64,000 nucleotides of DNA from an uncultured Lachnospiraceae bacterium (GCA_945917765.1 CAMEHU010000002.1:1-64000), one strand, 5' to 3'. Shown: positions 51,482-61,650, counted from the stretch's first letter. Notes: generated by a model not told the origin, from the sequence alone. Made by a program: numbers and translations.

Positions 51482-53815
51482 TTATTGCAAAATCTCCAAC
51501 CCTGCATATTTCGCCATTAATCTCTTATTTCCTGATTTATCAAAATTGATCTCAACCTTCATATCATCACCTTCAGGCTCAACTTTTGTAATTGTTCCTT
51601 CACCAAATTTTTTATGATATATTCTTTGCCCTGCTTCATATTGAGATATATCTACATTTTTATTTTTAGTTGTAAGAGATTTTAAGAAGCTTTCAGCTGT
51701 TCTAAATGCGAATTTATTTGTTTCTGTTGAATTTTCTGATGCTCCTCCAAAGCTTGAATTTGCACTAGCCCCAACAGGAATTTTATATGAATCCATACTG
51801 TATGTTTTTACGCTTGACGCATTTTTATTAAATCCATATTCCCATTTATATCCGCTATCTTCAAATTCTTGTTTTTTAGGTACAAACGCATCTTCATAAC
51901 CATCAAGTAAATCTTCTGGAATTTCTTTAACAAATCTTGATATTGGATTATAACTTGTAGAACCAAATATTGTTCTTCTTTTCGCACATGTTAAAAACAA
52001 AAATCTTTTAGCTCTTGTTATTCCAACATAAAACAATCTTCTTTCTTCCTCTAGTTCCTGTGGCTCACCTATAGACTTAAACCCAGGGAATATTCCTTCT
52101 TCCATACCTACTAAAAATACGGTTTCAAATTCCAAACCTTTTGCACTATGTAAAGTCATCAATGTTACACTATCATCTTCATCTTGCATATTATCTAGGT
52201 CTGTTGTAAGCGTCATATTTTCTAAAAATTCTTGCAATGTATTATCAGCAGATTCTTCTTCAAATTCCATTGCAACAGTTAAAAACTCGTCCAAGTTTTG
52301 AATTCTACTTTCAGCTTCAATTGTATTTTCATCCTTTAAAGCTTTTGTATAACCTGTTTTGTTTAATGTTTCTTTTACTAATTCAGAAATAAGAATTTTA
52401 TCTTGTTTTGCTCTTAATTCTTCAATTGTTTCGATAAATTCTCTTGAATTTGCATATACTCTATTTAATCCATATTGCTCTGCATTTTTTATTATTTCAT
52501 ACATTGAAATTCCAGTTTTTTCAGAAATTTCTTGTATATTATCTAAACTTGTCTTACCAATTCCTCTTTTTGGCTCATTAATAATTCTTTTTAAAGCCAA
52601 ATTATCTGATGTATTAAATATTAATCTTAAATATGAAATAATATCTTTAATTTCTTTTCTTTCATAGAATTTTTGACCACCTATAATTTTATATGGAATT
52701 TTTTCTCTTCTTAAAATATCTTCTATTGCTCTTGATTGAGAATTCATTCTATATAATACTGCAAAATCAGAGTATTTATAAAAATATTCTCTTTTTAATC
52801 TATTAATTTGACTTACAATATAATTACTTTCATTATATTCATCATCACCAACATATATAGAAGGCAGATTTCCCTCATCATTTTGAGTCCATAATTTTTT
52901 GTCATATTTAACTTGATTATTTTTGATTACTGCATTAGCTGCTTTCAAAATATTTCCTGTACATCTATAATTTTGCTCTAATTTTATAATTGTTGTTCCT
53001 GGAAAATCTTTTTCAAAATTTAGAATATTTGTTATATCAGCACCTCTAAATGAATAAATTCCTTGGTCATTATCTCCAACTACTGTAATATTTCCATGTC
53101 TTGATGCTAAAATTGATATAAGCATAAATTGCGCTTTATTTGTATCTTGATACTCGTCAACTAAAACATATTGAAATTTATCTGTGTAATACTCATAAAC
53201 ATCAATATTTTCAGTTAGAATTTTAATTGTATAATTTATAATATCATCAAAATCTATTGCATTATTTTCTTTTAATCTTTTTTGATATAATTCATATACT
53301 TGAGCAATTATTTCTTTTCTATAATCACCTGCATACTTTGTTGCATATGCTTTTGGCTCTAGCATCTCATTTTTTCCATTACTTATTTCAGACAAAACTG
53401 CTCTATCAGTAAATAATTTATCATCTATTTTTAATTCTTTTAAACACTCTTTTACTAATGTTTTTTGATCTTGTGTATCAAATATAATGAATGAACTTTC
53501 AAACCCTATTCTATCTATATATTTTCTCAAAATTCTAACACAAATAGAATGGAAAGTTCCTATCCACATATCATTAACAGCATCACCAACTAACATCTCT
53601 ACCCTTTGTTTCATTTCATTTGCAGCTTTATTTGTAAAAGTAATTGCTAATATATTCCAAGGCTTTATATATTTTTCAGCCATTAAATATGCTATTTTAT
53701 GTGTTAAAACTTTTGTTTTACCACTACCTGCACCTGCTATTATTAAACATGGTCCATCTGTTTGAAGTACAGCTTCTTGTTGTTTATCATTTAAATCTTG
53801 TATTAAGTTTTGCAT
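51482..53815 (-). CDS. pcrA: ATP-dependent DNA helicase PcrA/UvrD
   Basis: A 777-residue SF1A helicase for repair and removal of proteins from DNA. Motif I is AGAGSGKTKVL, motif II VLVDEYQDTN, motif III VVGDNDQGIYSFRGA, and motifs V/VI include VTLMTLHSAKGLEF and RLFYVGITRAKR. The C-terminal YHKKFGEGTITKV segment is the usual UvrD/PcrA Tudor-like end. Full length. Confidence 0.96.
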   Translation of the reverse strand: MQNLIQDLNDKQQEAVLQTDGPCLIIAGAGSGKTKVLTHKIAYLMAEKYIKPWNILAITFTNKAANEMKQRVEMLVGDAVNDMWIGTFHSICVRILRKYIDRIGFESSFIIFDTQDQKTLVKECLKELKIDDKLFTDRAVLSEISNGKNEMLEPKAYATKYAGDYRKEIIAQVYELYQKRLKENNAIDFDDIINYTIKILTENIDVYEYYTDKFQYVLVDEYQDTNKAQFMLISILASRHGNITVVGDNDQGIYSFRGADITNILNFEKDFPGTTIIKLEQNYRCTGNILKAANAVIKNNQVKYDKKLWTQNDEGNLPSIYVGDDEYNESNYIVSQINRLKREYFYKYSDFAVLYRMNSQSRAIEDILRREKIPYKIIGGQKFYERKEIKDIISYLRLIFNTSDNLALKRIINEPKRGIGKTSLDNIQEISEKTGISMYEIIKNAEQYGLNRVYANSREFIETIEELRAKQDKILISELVKETLNKTGYTKALKDENTIEAESRIQNLDEFLTVAMEFEEESADNTLQEFLENMTLTTDLDNMQDEDDSVTLMTLHSAKGLEFETVFLVGMEEGIFPGFKSIGEPQELEEERRLFYVGITRAKRFLFLTCAKRRTIFGSTSYNPISRFVKEIPEDLLDGYEDAFVPKKQEFEDSGYKWEYGFNKNASSVKTYSMDSYKIPVGASANSSFGGASENSTETNKFAFRTAESFLKSLTTKNKNVDISQYEAGQRIYHKKFGEGTITKVEPEGDDMKVEINFDKSGNKRLMAKYAGLEILQ

Positions 53816-54070
53816 AATTCTAAGTTCTCCTTGTCCTTACTATTGAATTTATTAGATTTCATTTTCTTATTTATAATCATTATATCTAGTATAACATACT
53901 CAAATTCAAATTACTAGAATTATTAACTAATTTTAAGCAAAAATTTAAAACAAAATTATAATACCACATACCGTCTTTTACCCAAACTATAACGCCAGTA
54001 AAAGAACATAGTATTAACTATATTTCAGAATGTTGCATAATTCTATTAGTTGGGCGTTTTTCTGCAAAAA
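53816..54070. other. Intergenic region between pcrA and the carboxypeptidase gene
   Basis: About 255 bases with no credible gene. It contains scattered short inverted segments (CCCAACTAATAG, TAACGCC) but no clear terminator stem. Confidence 0.4.
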
Positions 54071-55312
54071 TTAATCTCCAAAAACCTCCACAGCGAAAAT
54101 CCTTAAATAATCTAACACATCCCTCTTCAAAATCTCACTCACATTTTTAACATCAACAACGTCAATAATCTCCCCGTTTACAACAACCTTCAAGCTACCT
54201 ATTGTTGTTTCCTTTGCCACAGGTGCCTCAAAATAATACAAACAATTTACATCAATATCAACATTATCTGTATCTCCTTTTTTTATTGGAATAATATCAT
54301 TCTGCAAATTCGAAATATATAAATCCATTTTATTATATTTCCCTTTATTTATGACAATTCTATTTTTATTAATTTTACACCATTCCTCAAACTTTTTATC
54401 TACTATATCTTTTATATTTAACAACTCATAATTTTCATAAACATATTCAATTAATTTAACACTATCTGATGTTCTAAACTTTTTAGTATCTGCCTGTAAA
54501 ACAACTGTTATAATTTCAAATCCATTTCTATTTACTGATGTAACCAAACATCTCCCTGCATTATTGGTAAAGCCTGTTTTAACTCCATTTACTCCATTTA
54601 AATATCCTAATAACTCATTTGTATTTGTGATGTTTTTAGGGTATCCATTTATAGTTACTGTGTAATTTTTAGTATTTACCACTTTAGCAAAAGTCTCATT
54701 TTTCATTGCATAATCAGCTAGTTTAGCAAGTTCATAAGCTGTTGTATAATGTTCTGGATTATCTAATCCATGTGGTGTAACAAAATGTGTATTTTCTAAT
54801 TTCAATTCTTGTGCCTTATTATTCATTAATTCAGCGAAACCTTCAACACTTCCACCAACAGTTTCAGCAATAGCAACTGCTGCATCATTTCCTGATTTTA
54901 ACATTAGTCCATACAGCAAATCTTTTAATAAAATTTTATCATCTTTTTTTAAACCTAGTCTAGATCCACCAGTCCCTGCTGATTTTGCTGAAATGGTAAT
55001 AGTTTGGTTTAAATCCGCATTTTCTATTAATACTATTGCAGTCATAATTTTAGTCGTTGATGCCATTGCTGTTCTTTTATTTTCATTTTTGCCCCATATA
55101 ACTTTTCCTGATTTTCTATCATATGCTATTGCAATTCTAGAATTAAGATTTAACTCCTCCGTGTGGCTATTACTCACATTTATAACACTTTCGTTTACAT
55201 CACTTTCATTTATTTCATCTTCATTTTCATCATCTGCAATAACAATTACATTACCAATATTAAAAAGTAAAAGATTTATTATTATAATTAAATATAACAA
55301 TTTTTTAAACAT
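54071..55312 (-). CDS. D-alanyl-D-alanine carboxypeptidase (DacF-like)
   Basis: A 413-residue penicillin-binding protein with signal peptide. The active Ser is in ASTTKIMTAIV (SxxK), the second motif in KSGNDAAVA (SGN) and the third in NGVKTGFTNNAG (KTG). A PBP5-like beta domain and an amphipathic C-terminal end follow. It trims stem peptides outside the cell. Its ribosome binding site AGGTGA lies in the right arm of a hairpin. Confidence 0.93.
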   Translation of the reverse strand: MFKKLLYLIIIINLLLFNIGNVIVIADDENEDEINESDVNESVINVSNSHTEELNLNSRIAIAYDRKSGKVIWGKNENKRTAMASTTKIMTAIVLIENADLNQTITISAKSAGTGGSRLGLKKDDKILLKDLLYGLMLKSGNDAAVAIAETVGGSVEGFAELMNNKAQELKLENTHFVTPHGLDNPEHYTTAYELAKLADYAMKNETFAKVVNTKNYTVTINGYPKNITNTNELLGYLNGVNGVKTGFTNNAGRCLVTSVNRNGFEIITVVLQADTKKFRTSDSVKLIEYVYENYELLNIKDIVDKKFEEWCKINKNRIVINKGKYNKMDLYISNLQNDIIPIKKGDTDNVDIDVNCLYYFEAPVAKETTIGSLKVVVNGEIIDVVDVKNVSEILKRDVLDYLRIFAVEVFGD

Positions 55313-55352
55313 AAAAAATCACCTAAATAAATATATTTTATTTAAGTGATTT
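55313..55352 (-). terminator. Terminator hairpin enclosing the dacF-type ribosome binding site
   Basis: AAAAATCACTTAAATA and TATTTAGGTGATTTTT pair; the right arm contains AGGTGA six bases from the carboxypeptidase ATG. It ends the VirB2-like transcript and could hide that site. Confidence 0.75.
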
Positions 55353-55375
55353 TTATGTATAATATTTTTTAATTT

Positions 55376-55735
55376 CTATGATACTGATATATTACCATTA
55401 AGATTATTATTAGCTATTTTTGCAACAAAATTAATTATTACATTCATTGAAAATAGTATAACAACACCTATAGCCCAAGGAATCATTTCCTTTTTGGCAT
55501 CAGCCTTTCCTTCTGGTGATGAAATCAAAAACTTAATTCCTTTAACCATTAGCACTCCAACCGCTATTGCTACAGCACCATATCGTATCCAACCAGCTAT
55601 ATATTGACCAGCTGAAACAATTCCATTACCTGTAGTATTATTATATATATCACTTGGAGATGCATATACTACATTAGCTATGTTTACAATTATAACAAAT
55701 AATATTATTAATAGTTTTTTTAAAATACTTTTCAT
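55376..55735 (-). CDS. TrbC/VirB2-like pilin protein
   Basis: A 119-residue protein with signal peptide and two membrane helices. IRYGAVAIAVGVLMVKGIKF and SSPEGKADAKKEMIPWAIG match the TrbC/VirB2 pattern. It is the second of two paralogs; no other type IV secretion gene is in the window. AAAGGATTAAAC precedes the ATG. Confidence 0.72.
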   Translation of the reverse strand: MKSILKKLLIILFVIIVNIANVVYASPSDIYNNTTGNGIVSAGQYIAGWIRYGAVAIAVGVLMVKGIKFLISSPEGKADAKKEMIPWAIGVVILFSMNVIINFVAKIANNNLNGNISVS

Positions 55736-55765
55736 AGTTTAATCCTTTACATATTTGATTATTCC

Positions 55766-56113
55766 TTATTTAATGTTTGATTGAATAAATGATACTATTG
55801 CACTAGCTGATAATAAAAGAACAATACCACCAATATATAATACTAATGTTTTCTTAACTTCAGCTTTACCATCTGGTGATGCAGTGATATATTTAATACC
55901 AACGAACATTGCTACACCAACAGCTATTGCTATACCAGCCCATCTAATAATACCTAAAACTGTTCCTACTGTATTAGATATACCTTGATCTGGTGTTACT
56001 TCACTTGGTGTTGGAACTGTAACAGCATTTGAAACTGTTCCTAAAACTGTAAGTAATAACATAGCTACTACTAAAACTATACTTAAAACTTTCATACTTT
56101 TCTTATTTAACAT
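55766..56113 (-). CDS. TrbC/VirB2-like pilin protein
   Basis: A 115-residue paralog of the downstream gene, with signal peptide and two membrane helices: IRWAGIAIAVGVAMFVGIKY and ASPDGKAEVKKTLVLYIGG. AAAGGAGG precedes the ATG. The two are 30 bases apart and probably one operon. Confidence 0.72.
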   Translation of the reverse strand: MLNKKSMKVLSIVLVVAMLLLTVLGTVSNAVTVPTPSEVTPDQGISNTVGTVLGIIRWAGIAIAVGVAMFVGIKYITASPDGKAEVKKTLVLYIGGIVLLLSASAIVSFIQSNIK

Positions 56114-56286
56114 TTTTATTTCCTCCTTTTATTTAATTAAATACTACTGCTATACTTTAATGATACCTCTTTTTTACAAAAAAGTCAATATTTTTTATGT
56201 TTTTATTTATAATTTCCTTATTTTAACTACAAAATTTCACGGTAACATTTTCAATTATTTAAGCTTCTTAATTAATTGTAATTCAA

Positions 56287-56436
56287 TCAACTCTCTTTTT
56301 CTTTATTTCCGATATAGTATTCAGCAATTAATTCATCTAGTTCAACGCTTAATTTATATATTTCTTCATAGCTTTTTCCAGTTATTATGCTTTCGTTTAA
56401 TCTTTCCCTTGTCTCACGGATTTTATCGTTTAACAT
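56287..56436 (-). CDS. Spo0E-like aspartyl-phosphate phosphatase
   Basis: A 49-residue protein: MLNDKIRETRERLN, then YEEIYKLSVELDELIAEYY. The SxxxD signature (SVELD) in a helical hairpin identifies a Spo0E-type phosphatase that dephosphorylates Spo0A and delays sporulation. AAGGAGAG is nine bases upstream. It is easily missed because of its length. Confidence 0.88.
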   Translation of the reverse strand: MLNDKIRETRERLNESIITGKSYEEIYKLSVELDELIAEYYIGNKEKES

Positions 56437-56556
56437 ATTAACCAACTCTCCTTTTCACTATGTATAACTTGTCTCTTTTGCACATATATAGGATAACATA
56501 TTTTGGTTAATACAGTCAACACAAAAGCTTAATTTATGCGTATTTTAATCGTTTTT

Positions 56557-57348
56557 TCATCTACTTTTTTCGACAGTTTTCGACATTTGTTTTGATTTAT
56601 TTTTTTTATACACTAAAATACAACTAAATATTATAAAAAGCGCTAATGACAATAATTGTGAAATTCTACAATTAAACAACATTAAACTATCTGTTCTCAA
56701 ACCTTCTATCAAAAATCTTATGAAGGAATAGCAAATTATGTACCAATATGTTATTTCTCCTGAAAATTTTCTTTTTTTACTTAATATTGATAAAAAGATA
56801 AAAATTGCTAATGTACATATTGATTCATATAAAAAAGTTGGATGTACATATTTTACAATTCCATCTTCAACTATCTCCATTTTTATTGGTAAATTTGTTT
56901 CATATCCATATGCTTCAACATTAATATAGTTTCCCCATCTTCCTATAGACTGGCAAAATGCAATTATTGGTGCTAAATAATCTGTTATATCTAGCAATTT
57001 CAATTTTTTTATTTTACTGAAAGCCAGTATCACAACTAGTCCACCAATTATTCCACCATATATTGCTAATCCCCCATTTTTTATCTGAATTATTTCTGAA
57101 GGATTTGAAGAATAATAATCTAAAGAAAATAATACATAATATAATCTTGCAGAAATTATTGCAACTGGTAGCATTACAAGTGCAATATCTACTAAATCAT
57201 CAAATTTAATATTAAACCTTCCATCATGGAATTTACACCATATAACTGCTATAAGCATAGATGATACTATTAAAATAGCATACCAATATATTGGAATCCC
57301 GAATAATTCAAATGCAATTCTTGGAATTAATTCTGTTTTTATAATCAT
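56557..57348 (-). CDS. lgt: Prolipoprotein diacylglyceryl transferase
   Basis: A 263-residue multi-pass membrane enzyme that adds diacylglycerol to lipoprotein Cys. The Lgt signature is IGRWGNYINVEAYG, with GGLAIYGGIIGG before it and HPTFLYES and FLIEGLRTDSLML after it. The ribosome binding site is weak. Confidence 0.95.
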   Translation of the reverse strand: MIIKTELIPRIAFELFGIPIYWYAILIVSSMLIAVIWCKFHDGRFNIKFDDLVDIALVMLPVAIISARLYYVLFSLDYYSSNPSEIIQIKNGGLAIYGGIIGGLVVILAFSKIKKLKLLDITDYLAPIIAFCQSIGRWGNYINVEAYGYETNLPIKMEIVEDGIVKYVHPTFLYESICTLAIFIFLSILSKKRKFSGEITYWYIICYSFIRFLIEGLRTDSLMLFNCRISQLLSLALFIIFSCILVYKKNKSKQMSKTVEKSR

Positions 57349-57493
57349 TTTTTTCTTATATGAATATTAAATTATTTAAATATTCATACTCTCCTTTCTA
57401 TTATTCTTTGCTAATTTTTTCTTTTTTATTAATCTTACTTTTATGCTTTTTACGTTTTAAAAATTATTTTTCTAATATTAATAATAGAATATC

Positions 57494-57538
57494 AGAAAAA
57501 AAGAATTATTAAATACATCTTAAAAATTCTTTTTTTCT
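57494..57538 (-). terminator. Terminator of the M16 operon
   Basis: AGAAAAAAAGAATT and AATTCTTTTTTTCT pair across an AT-rich loop, between lgt and the ymfH-like gene. Confidence 0.7.
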
Positions 57539-57609
57539 TTTACTTTATTAAATATTGTAACAATATTTGCTTGTTCTTTCTTAATTATAAACATTAATCT
57601 GTAAATTTA

Positions 57610-58887
57610 TTATTTAGGATTAACTATACTAATAGCCATCTTATCTTCATTAAAAATATCTTTTAATATTTGTTCTGCATACTCTTTTGTAACAGTTTCA
57701 AATTTCTCAATATAATCAAAACTATTAATATTTTTAAAATTATCAGTTAAAAACATTCTAGCTATATTTGAAACACTATTATAATCTCCTACATAATCAC
57801 CATAAATCTTTCTCTTTATTCTTTCAAAATGTTCATCGTTTAATCCATTTTCTTTATACTTCTTTAGCTCATTTTTAAATTTTTCATATATTTTTTGAGG
57901 ATTCTTTGATTGACCCCCAACCAAAACATGTGCATATTGTTTTGAAAATTCGTAATCAAAATCAGGTTCTGCTAGTAAATCTCCGCTATCATATAATTCT
58001 TTATATAAATCTGAACTTTTTCCAATTAGCATATTTAGAATAATTTGTATTGCAATATGTTTTTTTACAATTTCCTCATGCTCAGGTAATTTATCTTTAA
58101 TTCCTATCATAAATATTGGTGTACTAACCTCCATATTTACTTCTTTTTTTGGCATATTTATTGTGTCATCTTCATTTTCGTATATTCTTTTTATTTCTCC
58201 TTGATTTTCTTTTGGCAATAATCTTTTCTTAATTTCATTTAATAATTCCTCTGGATTAAAATCTCCACAAACTACTAAAGTCATATTACTTGGATGATAA
58301 AATGTATTATAACATTTATATAATACATCTGGGTCAATTTCACTAATTGATTCGATAGTTCCTGCTATATCTAATTTAACCGCATTTTTATGATATAGGC
58401 AATCCATTGTGTTTAGGTATAATTGGAAGCCTGGATCATCATCATACATTTTTATTTCTTGTCCAATTATTCCTTTTTCTTTCTCTACATTTTCATCTGT
58501 AAAATAAGGATTTTGAACATAGTCCATTAATTCATCTAATCCTTCATAGAATTTATCTGAAGAGCATTCAAATAAGTATGCTGTATGGTCATTGGTTGTA
58601 TATGCATTTGCATCTAATCCAAGTGCCATTAAAACATCTAAACTATTTCTTCCATTTTTTTGTTCAAACATTTTATGCTCCAAGAAATGTGCAACCCCAT
58701 CTGGAATAAAAACCTCTTCATTTGTTTGTGGCATTATAAATCTATTATCAATTGACCCAAAATTTGTACCCCAAACAACATATTTTTTGTTTGTATTTGC
58801 TTTTGGAATAATAATAATATTTAATCCATTTTCCAATTTTTCAAAATACGCTTTTTCTTTTATTTTTGTGCTTTCAATAATTTTCAT
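57610..58887 (-). CDS. M16 metallopeptidase, YmfH-like
   Basis: A 425-residue pitrilysin-family peptidase with intact inverted zinc motif HFLEHKMFE and downstream Glu in EKEKGIIGQEIKM. It pairs with the next upstream M16 protein, which lacks the motif, as in the Bacillus YmfF/YmfH pair. About 20 bases separate them. Confidence 0.88.
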   Translation of the reverse strand: MKIIESTKIKEKAYFEKLENGLNIIIIPKANTNKKYVVWGTNFGSIDNRFIMPQTNEEVFIPDGVAHFLEHKMFEQKNGRNSLDVLMALGLDANAYTTNDHTAYLFECSSDKFYEGLDELMDYVQNPYFTDENVEKEKGIIGQEIKMYDDDPGFQLYLNTMDCLYHKNAVKLDIAGTIESISEIDPDVLYKCYNTFYHPSNMTLVVCGDFNPEELLNEIKKRLLPKENQGEIKRIYENEDDTINMPKKEVNMEVSTPIFMIGIKDKLPEHEEIVKKHIAIQIILNMLIGKSSDLYKELYDSGDLLAEPDFDYEFSKQYAHVLVGGQSKNPQKIYEKFKNELKKYKENGLNDEHFERIKRKIYGDYVGDYNSVSNIARMFLTDNFKNINSFDYIEKFETVTKEYAEQILKDIFNEDKMAISIVNPK

Positions 58888-58908
58888 TATATCAATTTCC
58901 TTTCTTCA

Positions 58909-60180
58909 TTAATCTTTTAAGAAATAAATTGTATTAATTTGTATTTTTTTAGCAATCTCTACAATTTGTTCTTTACTGACCTTTTCAATATTCTTTATAT
59001 ATTCTTCAATTGAAACAAATTCTTCAGACAATTCTTGTGAAAAATAATAAGTTATTTCAGAATCTTGTGATTCTGGAATACTTTCTACAGATGCTTTTAT
59101 GATTGTTTTTGCATTATCAATATCCTCCTCTGTAAAATCCCCATTTTCCATTTGCTTTAATTGTTCTTTTATTATTTCTAAAGCTTTTTCATAATTTGGA
59201 ATATCAATTCCACATTTTATAAATATATTGTCTTTTTGTCTTAGATAATTTGATCCTGCAGTATATGCTAAACTTGCTTTTTCTCTAACATTTTGAAACA
59301 TTTTTGAATTTGCACTTCCACCTAAAATCACGTTATATACTGATGTTTGATATCTATTTTCTTTTTTGTTATCTAGAACATCTAGTCCAAGTATTAATTT
59401 TCCTTGTGCTATTTGCATACTTTCTGTTATAACTTTAGGCTCAGAAACTTTGTCTTTTAGTTGATTTTCTTTATTAACATTATATACCGCTTCTCTTTCT
59501 TCTAGATTTTTTATTATTTCATTTTCTTTTATTTCAGAAACTATTTTTTCATCTAAATCTCCTGAAACAAATATATCTATTTTTACATCTTTTATAAAAT
59601 CTCTGTAATATTCATAAAGATTTTTGTTATCAATGCTTTTCAAATCATCTATATATCCATATTTATATAACCCATATGGCTCATTTTTGTACATTTCTTC
59701 AATACATCTATCAAAAGCATATCTTGCTTTATTATCAATTTTTCCTTCTATAATTTGTTTTAGATTTTCTTTTTCACCTTCAACAAATTCCTTTTTAAAA
59801 CTTCCATCTTCTATATAAGGATTAAAAACAATATCTAATAAGACATCCATACATTCTTTGCTTAAATTCTCTTCTGTTGGTAAAAACTCATTATTTATGC
59901 TTTCCAAATAAAATTTTATTACATGATTATCTCCACTTTTTTCTACACCACAATCAAAACTTGCTCCATACATATTTTCTAAATATTTACTTATTTCCTC
60001 TTGTGTTGTTAGCTTTTTCGTACCTCTTCTTAAAACTGCTGTTAACAATGCATTTTTGGTTACATTTTCCCTATTTAATTTTGTTGTTAAAAATATTGAA
60101 AATAAATTAGTTTTAAATTTATTTGTATTAATCTTGTGAAGAGTAATACCTGGTTTTATTTCTTCTTTTTTATAATTCAT
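58909..60180 (-). CDS. M16 peptidase-like protein without catalytic motif, YmfF-like
   Basis: A 423-residue M16-fold protein. The HxxEH region is replaced by TAVLRRGTKKLTTQEEI, so it is probably a non-catalytic partner of the adjacent M16 peptidase. SLAYTAGSNYLR and VSGDLDEKI match the family. ATG at 60180 is nine bases from AAGGGA. Confidence 0.87.
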   Translation of the reverse strand: MNYKKEEIKPGITLHKINTNKFKTNLFSIFLTTKLNRENVTKNALLTAVLRRGTKKLTTQEEISKYLENMYGASFDCGVEKSGDNHVIKFYLESINNEFLPTEENLSKECMDVLLDIVFNPYIEDGSFKKEFVEGEKENLKQIIEGKIDNKARYAFDRCIEEMYKNEPYGLYKYGYIDDLKSIDNKNLYEYYRDFIKDVKIDIFVSGDLDEKIVSEIKENEIIKNLEEREAVYNVNKENQLKDKVSEPKVITESMQIAQGKLILGLDVLDNKKENRYQTSVYNVILGGSANSKMFQNVREKASLAYTAGSNYLRQKDNIFIKCGIDIPNYEKALEIIKEQLKQMENGDFTEEDIDNAKTIIKASVESIPESQDSEITYYFSQELSEEFVSIEEYIKNIEKVSKEQIVEIAKKIQINTIYFLKD

Positions 60181-60416
60181 AACAATCAATCCCTTCTTTT
60201 TTTCTTATTATTGTTTTTTATATTAATTTTATTCATTATAAACTGTTAAAATTTGGATTTTTCATAAATATAATATCCACTTAATTTTTCTTTTTTCATT
60301 AATTATATAAAACTTATGCATTTTTTACAATATTTTATTTATCAAAGTATTAAAAATTTTTAAACCGAGTATACTAATAAAAATTGGATACAATATTTAA
60401 TGAAAGGAGAGAAATT

Positions 60417-60611
60417 ATGAAAATAATAAATACTATTGCTTTATTGTTAGTTATAATCGGTGGCCTAAACTGGGGATTAGTTGGTTTATTTAATTTTAAT
60501 TTAGTAGATTTCCTATTTGGTGAAGGTTCTATATTATCTAAAATAATATATATTTTAGTTGGTATTTCAAGTTTATGGTGCATTAGTCTTTTTGCCAAAA
60601 TATTTGAATAA
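60417..60611 (+). CDS. DUF378-type small membrane protein
   Basis: A 64-residue protein with two membrane helices and the family signature IGGLNWGLVGLFNFNLVD, then ISSLW near the end. AAAGGAGAG precedes the ATG. Function unknown. Confidence 0.85.
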   Translation: MKIINTIALLLVIIGGLNWGLVGLFNFNLVDFLFGEGSILSKIIYILVGISSLWCISLFAKIFE

Positions 60612-60618
60612 TAAAAAT

Positions 60619-60657
60619 ACGGGAAAATATTAATAATTAATATTTCCCCGTTTTTTT
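60619..60657 (+). terminator. Terminator
   Basis: Stem ACGGGAAAATATTAA with complement, then seven T; follows the DUF378 gene and faces yqeY. Confidence 0.85.
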
Positions 60658-60683
60658 ATTATTTATAAATTATATTTTTCTAA

Positions 60684-61124
60684 TTATGCTAATATTTTTT
60701 TAACAGCTTCATTAATCATTTTACCATCAGCTGTAACGCCTAGTCTTTCTTTAGCTGTTTTCATTACTATTCCCATATCTTTCATTGTTGTAGCGCCAAC
60801 TTCAGCAATTATTTCTTTTACTTTTTCAGTAACCTCTTCTTCAGATAATTTTTTAGGTAAATATGCTTCTAAAACAGCCATTTCTTCTTTTATTTGGCTT
60901 ATTAAATCTTCTCTACCTGATTTTTCGTAATCTGCTAATGAGTCATTTCTTTTTTTAAATTCTTTTGCTATTACTTCTAATATTTGATCATCATTTAATT
61001 GGATTTGTTTGTCTTTTTCAACTTGTAGAATAGCAGCTCTTACCATTTGAATAGTATTCTTTTTTACAGTTGCTCCTTCTTTCATTGCTGATTTTAAATC
61101 ATCTAATAATTTTTCTTTCCACAT
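60684..61124 (-). CDS. yqeY: GatB/YqeY-domain protein
   Basis: A 146-residue protein, mostly helical, starting MWKEKLLDDLKSAMKEG, with RAAILQVEKDKQ and EAYLPKKLSEEE, and MGIVMKTAKERLG near the end. It matches YqeY, a GatB-tail homolog. The ATG at 61124 has GGAAGGATG upstream. It is downstream of rpsU, a common arrangement. Confidence 0.9.
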   Translation of the reverse strand: MWKEKLLDDLKSAMKEGATVKKNTIQMVRAAILQVEKDKQIQLNDDQILEVIAKEFKKRNDSLADYEKSGREDLISQIKEEMAVLEAYLPKKLSEEEVTEKVKEIIAEVGATTMKDMGIVMKTAKERLGVTADGKMINEAVKKILA

Positions 61125-61217
61125 AAAAATCATCCTTCCTATTTTGATTTTATAACTCAGTCTTAAAATATGCAAAATAAGTATTATGCATATTTGGCTA
61201 TCTTCTCCCATATATCA

Positions 61218-61247
61218 CAAAAGTGCAAGTGTAACACTTGCACCTTT
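61218..61247 (-). terminator. Terminator after rpsU
   Basis: Perfect stem GTGCAAGTGTTACACTTGCAC on the minus strand with TTTT following. Confidence 0.75.
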
Positions 61248-61256
61248 AACAAACCA

Positions 61257-61424
61257 CTAAAATTTTCTTTTTCTAGCAGCCTCTGATTTTTTCTTTCTTT
61301 TTACACTAGGTTTTTCATAGTGTTCTCTTTTACGAACTTCTTGTAATACTTGGTTTCTTGCGCATTGTCTTTTAAATCTTTTTAATGCTTCTTCCAAATT
61401 ACCATTATTTTTTACTTCTGGCAT
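61257..61424 (-). CDS. rpsU: 30S ribosomal protein S21
   Basis: A 55-residue, very basic protein: [20 protein letters not shown], then [20 protein letters not shown] and a Lys/Arg end. The length and sequence match S21. AGGAGGGG is nine bases upstream. Too short for ordinary ORF calling. It has a strong promoter and is followed by yqeY. Confidence 0.95.
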   Translation of the reverse strand: MPEVKNNGNLEEALKRFKRQCARNQVLQEVRKREHYEKPSVKRKKKSEAARKRKF

Positions 61425-61517
61425 ATATAATTCCCCTCCTTCCGGTATCTACCTTACCTTGTTGGATGTGTTCCTAGGGGTTGTATTTTTTCATTAACCC
61501 TTTTTTGTACGAATATT

Positions 61518-61547
61518 ATTATACTCTAATTGATAACCTATTGTCAA
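61518..61547 (-). promoter_or_regulatory. rpsU promoter
   Basis: TTGACA, 18 bases, TATAAT on the minus strand; leaves a leader of about 90 bases before rpsU. Confidence 0.85.
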
Positions 61548-61650
61548 TACAAATACTAGATTTTTCCAATTTTTTCATAAAAATAAATTGTCGAATTTTG
61601 TCAACTTTTTATTTTATCTTAATATTATATATTATAGGAGGTGAATTTCT

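Noticed and set aside
59624..60110. Plus-strand frames antisense to the ymfF-like gene
   Set aside because: They have no ribosome binding sites and are shadows of the conserved minus-strand gene.
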